A stretch of 9,620 bases of DNA from Nocardioides sp. (GTDB lineage: Bacteria; Actinomycetota; Actinomycetes; Propionibacteriales; Nocardioidaceae): the NCBI GenBank assembly GCA_021731205.1, contig JAKFXV010000023.1:1-9620 (forward strand), in the 5' to 3' direction. The stretch's first letter is position 1; each line of letters opens with the position of its first letter. Below the pieces are notes generated by a model. It had not been told where the DNA came from and did not search any database. It saw nothing but the letters and a program-made list of their open reading frames with translations. A program made the translations under genes and the position numbers. Below are positions 7,174-9,620 of the stretch, in pieces.

Positions 7174-8429
7174 GCGCGACCGTGGCAGAACCGGCCATCC
7201 GCGAACAGCCGGTGCGCTCACGCGCGCTGCGCTACTACCTGATCGGCATCGCTGCGTTGTTCTCGATTGCCGCAGTCCGGGTGATCACGGGAGCCAACGA
7301 GATCGACAGCCCGGGCAGTCTCCGAGCGGCGATCATCGCGACCTGCCCGATCCTGCTGGCGGCCCTCGGCGGCCTGTGGAGCGAGCGAGCGGGCATCGTC
7401 AACATCGGACTCGAGGGACAGATCCTGTTGGGGACCTGGGGGGCCGCGTACTTCACCTATTGGTACGGCCCGTATCAGGGCCTCCTCGGGGCGATCGCCT
7501 TCGGCGCCATCGGCGGGTTGATCCACGCGTTGGCGACGGTGACCTTCGGGGTCGATCACATCGTGTCGGGCGTCGCACTGAACGTGATCGCGCTCGGCCT
7601 GACGACGTTCCTGGCGGAGGCGTACTTCTCCGAGCTCGACTCGGAGTACGGCCAAGGCGGCGCTCAGCAGCTGACCGGGTTGGCCAAACCCGACCTGATC
7701 ACCGTGCCCGGAGTTTCCGACCTGGCCAACGACCTGGCCGGGAAGCACTGGTTCGTGGTGTCGGACGTGGCCTCGGTGGTGGCGGCGCTGACCACCCGAA
7801 TCTCCGTCGTGACGTTCGCCGTGTTCGCGCTGGTCGGGCTGACCGCCTGGATCTTGTGGCACACCAGCTTCGGGCTACGGCTCAGGTCGTGCGGCGAGAA
7901 CCCGTACGCCGCCGAGAGCCTCGGCGTCAACGTCATCGCCCACAAGTACGCCGCCGTGCTCATCTCGGGTGGTTTGGCCGGACTGGGCGGCGGATTCCTC
8001 GCCCTGGTGTCCTCACCCGGTTTCCACACCAACCAGGCCAATGGCCGGGGTTACATCGGCCTCGCCGCGATGATCTTCGGCAACTGGCGACCCGGCGGGG
8101 TGTTGCTCGGCTCGGGGATGTTCGGCTACACCGACAGCTTGCGGTTGCGGGACGCCTCGACGATCCACGCTTTGTTGCTGCTGGTCGGGTTCTGGTTGGT
8201 GGTCTTCGCCGTGTGGCGTTGGCGCAAGGGCCAGGTTCGGGCCGGGGCGGTGCTGGCCGCGGCCGGCGCGGGCTTCTTGTTGTGGTACTCCCTCACCGAC
8301 GAGGTGCCGCGCGAGTTCACCAGCCTCACGCCGTACGTCGCGACGCTGTTGGTCTTGGCGTTCGCCGCCCAACGACTACGAATGCCCAAGGCCGACGGGC
8401 AGATCTATCGCAAAGGCTCGGGCGGCTAG
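7170..8429 (+). CDS. Nucleoside ABC transporter permease, second subunit (NupQ-like), with extended C terminus
   Basis: This 419-residue BPD_transp_2 permease (PF02653) is the partner of the preceding gene. Its family core includes ERAGIVNIGLEGQILLG (72-88), FGVDHIVSGVALNVIALG (126-143), the coupling loop FGLRLRSCGENPYAAESLGV (234-253) and GRGYIGLAAMIFGNWRPGG (292-310). Membrane segments are evident near 22-40, 53-70, 85-98, 103-125, 130-148, 211-230, 260-282, 295-318 and 332-350. Two further hydrophobic segments (about 359-373 and 387-402) follow a basic RWRKGQVR linker. Bacillus-type NupQ proteins are nearer 320 residues; the surplus here is a soluble-looking loop (about 152-205) plus this C-terminal pair. 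The start is GTG 7170 in a GTGA overlap with permease 1, with AGAGG (7158-7162) seven bases before it. Without that start the frame would run on into the upstream gene, where no homology is seen. Confidence 0.92.
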   Translation: MSATVAEPAIREQPVRSRALRYYLIGIAALFSIAAVRVITGANEIDSPGSLRAAIIATCPILLAALGGLWSERAGIVNIGLEGQILLGTWGAAYFTYWYGPYQGLLGAIAFGAIGGLIHALATVTFGVDHIVSGVALNVIALGLTTFLAEAYFSELDSEYGQGGAQQLTGLAKPDLITVPGVSDLANDLAGKHWFVVSDVASVVAALTTRISVVTFAVFALVGLTAWILWHTSFGLRLRSCGENPYAAESLGVNVIAHKYAAVLISGGLAGLGGGFLALVSSPGFHTNQANGRGYIGLAAMIFGNWRPGGVLLGSGMFGYTDSLRLRDASTIHALLLLVGFWLVVFAVWRWRKGQVRAGAVLAAAGAGFLLWYSLTDEVPREFTSLTPYVATLLVLAFAAQRLRMPKADGQIYRKGSGG

Positions 8430-8824
8430 TGGTCGACACGGGGTTCGACTGGGTGCAGCTGACCGCTCACGCGGTCGCTGCGCGGGCCCACGCCTACGCG
8501 CCGTACTCCCGGTTCCCGGTGGGAGCGGCGGCGCAGGTCGACGACGGCCGGATCGTGACCGGATGCAACGTCGAGAACGCCTCCTATGGGCTGGGTCTGT
8601 GCGCCGAGTGCGGCCTCGTTTCGCAACTGCACCTGACCGGCGGCGGGCGACTCACCCACTTCGTGTGCGTCGACGCTGTCGGGGACGTGCTGATGCCGTG
8701 CGGGAGGTGCCGGCAGTTGTTGTTCGAGAACGGGGGGCCGGAGCTGCTGCTGCTCACGGTCTCCGGGGTTCGCCGGATGGACGAGGTGTTGCCGGATGCT
8801 TTCGGTCCCGACAACCTCTCTTGA
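8429..8824 (+). CDS. cdd: Cytidine deaminase, short homotetrameric type
   Basis: This 131-residue zinc enzyme converts cytidine and deoxycytidine to uridine and deoxyuridine in cytosolic pyrimidine salvage. Family motifs are YAPYSRFPVGAA (23-34), the substrate-binding GCNVENASYG (45-54), the catalytic LCAECG (57-62, with zinc ligand Cys58 and proton-shuttling Glu60) and MPCGRCRQ (89-96, with zinc ligands Cys91 and Cys94). The three cysteine ligands and the length mark the small tetrameric class, not the larger E. coli type that uses His. The GTG start shares its G with the TAG of permease 2. A GTG eight codons later is possible but would trim the first helix. The frame is open far upstream through permease 2, but that part is an arginine-rich shadow. 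Placement after a nucleoside importer gives a direct route from uptake to deamination. Confidence 0.94.
   Translation: MVDTGFDWVQLTAHAVAARAHAYAPYSRFPVGAAAQVDDGRIVTGCNVENASYGLGLCAECGLVSQLHLTGGGRLTHFVCVDAVGDVLMPCGRCRQLLFENGGPELLLLTVSGVRRMDEVLPDAFGPDNLS
8783..8788 (+). promoter_or_regulatory. Shine-Dalgarno for the P450 gene inside cdd
   Basis: GAGGTG lies seven bases before ATG 8796, within the cdd coding sequence. It supports ATG 8796, because no other ATG, GTG or TTG occurs in the P450 frame between there and the conserved DPYGYFAAERA region. Confidence 0.6.
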
Positions 8825-9620
8825 CCTCACCTCCCCGGTCGTCGTCGAGGATCCCTACGGCTACTTCGCCGCAGAGCGCGCTCGGCACCAGGTCGCATGG
8901 CACGACGACCTCGGCGGCTATCTGACCTTCACCCACGCGGCCGCCGGAGCGGTGTTGCGGGACCGTCGGTGGGGACGAATCTGGCGTGACCGGGTGCCGA
9001 CGGGCTATCTCGAGCCGTTCAACCTGCTGCACCGCAATCAGATGATGGAGAACGAGCCGCCGGTGCACACCCGACTCCGGCGTCCCGTGGCGGCGGCCTT
9101 CAACCGCGGGCACATCGAGCGACTCCGGCCGCGGGTGCGGTCGCTCGCTGCCGAGCTGCTCGACGAGGTGGACCCGAACGGCTTCGACGTGATCGGGAGC
9201 TATGCCGAACCGCTGCCTGTGTTGGTGATCGCCGAACTGCTTGGTGTGCCCACGTCGTACGTCGGATCGTTGCGGGGGTGGTCGCAGGCGATCGTGCGGA
9301 TGTACGAACCCGAGCCGCCCGCCGCGGTGATCGACGAGGCGGTCTCTGCCGCGACGGAGTTTGCCGGCCTGGTCCGCACACTCGTCGCGGAACGCCGCTC
9401 GCGTCCCGCCGACGACCTGATCAGCGATCTGGCGAGCAGCGAGTTGGCCGACGACGAGGTGGTGGCGGCCGTCGTGCTCCTTCTCAACGCGGGGCACGAG
9501 GCATCGGTCAACGTGTTCGGCAACGGCTTGGTCGGCCTGCTGCGGTCGGGGGCTGCGCCGGGGGCAGACCTGGCTGAGTGTGTGGAGGAGATGCTGCGAT
9601 TCGACTCCGCCCTGCAGCTG
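8796..9620 (+). CDS. Cytochrome P450, 5' part (3' end outside window)
   Basis: This is the first 275 residues of a soluble bacterial cytochrome P450 monooxygenase, about two thirds of the usual 400. No membrane anchor is seen. The N terminus has DPYGYFAAERARH, and the C-helix region has ENEPPVHTRLRRPV with His91, Arg93 and Arg95 as probable heme-propionate contacts. EPLPVLVIAELLGVP follows in the E/F region. The I helix reads LLLNAGHEASVN: Glu235 holds the acidic position, but the usual threonine is Ala236, followed by Ser237. The K-helix ExxR is EMLR (265-268). The heme-cysteine loop lies beyond the window. ATG 8796 overlaps the end of cdd by 29 bases and has GAGGTG before it, so translation is probably coupled to cdd. 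The substrate is unknown; a role in nucleoside modification would be speculation. The thymidine phosphorylase and adenosine deaminase genes often found in this operon type would have to lie further on. Confidence 0.9.
   Translation, partial: MLSVPTTSLDLTSPVVVEDPYGYFAAERARHQVAWHDDLGGYLTFTHAAAGAVLRDRRWGRIWRDRVPTGYLEPFNLLHRNQMMENEPPVHTRLRRPVAAAFNRGHIERLRPRVRSLAAELLDEVDPNGFDVIGSYAEPLPVLVIAELLGVPTSYVGSLRGWSQAIVRMYEPEPPAAVIDEAVSAATEFAGLVRTLVAERRSRPADDLISDLASSELADDEVVAAVVLLLNAGHEASVNVFGNGLVGLLRSGAAPGADLAECVEEMLRFDSALQL

Noticed and set aside
7376..8428. Upstream extension of the cytidine deaminase frame, giving a 482-residue product
   Set aside because: It is an arginine-rich shadow lying entirely within permease 2; the family length is about 130 residues and begins at GTG 8429.

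Overview
The window is a high-GC, almost gap-free stretch with every gene on the + strand. Start codons are ATG, GTG and one TTG, and adjacent genes overlap by 1, 4 or 29 bases. Together with the protein types (large-subunit methylmalonyl-CoA mutase followed by MeaB, an actinobacterial-type cytidine deaminase, a bacterial cytochrome P450) this points to an actinomycete. Nocardioides-like Propionibacteriales is my best guess, but that rests on general resemblance and not on a phylogenetic marker.

Region 1 (1-3260) holds the 3' part of the B12-dependent methylmalonyl-CoA mutase large subunit, its G-protein chaperone MeaB (joined by a one-base stop/start overlap), and an M20-family metallo-amidohydrolase four bases after meaB. 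The first two belong to propionyl-CoA metabolism. The third appears to be co-transcribed, but its substrate is unknown.

Region 2 (3261-3387) is a 127-base gap that probably carries the promoter of the next operon. It contains an actinobacterial-style -10 box inside overlapping short inverted repeats, then a perfect 8-bp stem-loop, then a strong Shine-Dalgarno before a TTG start.

Region 3 (3388-8824) is a complete nucleoside-type ABC uptake system of the BMP/NupNOPQ class: a lipoprotein binding protein, a double-domain ATPase, two permeases and a cytidine deaminase. The lipoprotein captures the nucleoside outside the membrane, the permease pair and ATPase import it, and the deaminase starts its catabolism or salvage. 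The two ATPase/permease and permease/permease joints are 4-base GTGA overlaps, and the deaminase start overlaps the permease stop by one base. The only break is a 118-base gap between the binding protein and the ATPase. It holds a 22-bp stem-loop whose G-U pairs favour folding of the + strand RNA. This is the most striking non-coding structure in the window and is probably a device that gives more binding protein than transporter.

Region 4 (8796-9620) is the start of a cytochrome P450 that begins inside the deaminase gene and runs off the window. It has an Ala-Ser pair where most P450s have the conserved I-helix threonine. Its presence in a nucleoside operon is the least expected part of the gene content.

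No tRNA, rRNA, insertion sequence or CRISPR array was seen, and no gene-free stretch exceeds 127 bases. Apart from the RNA structures and the P450, I regard the region as ordinary core metabolism.
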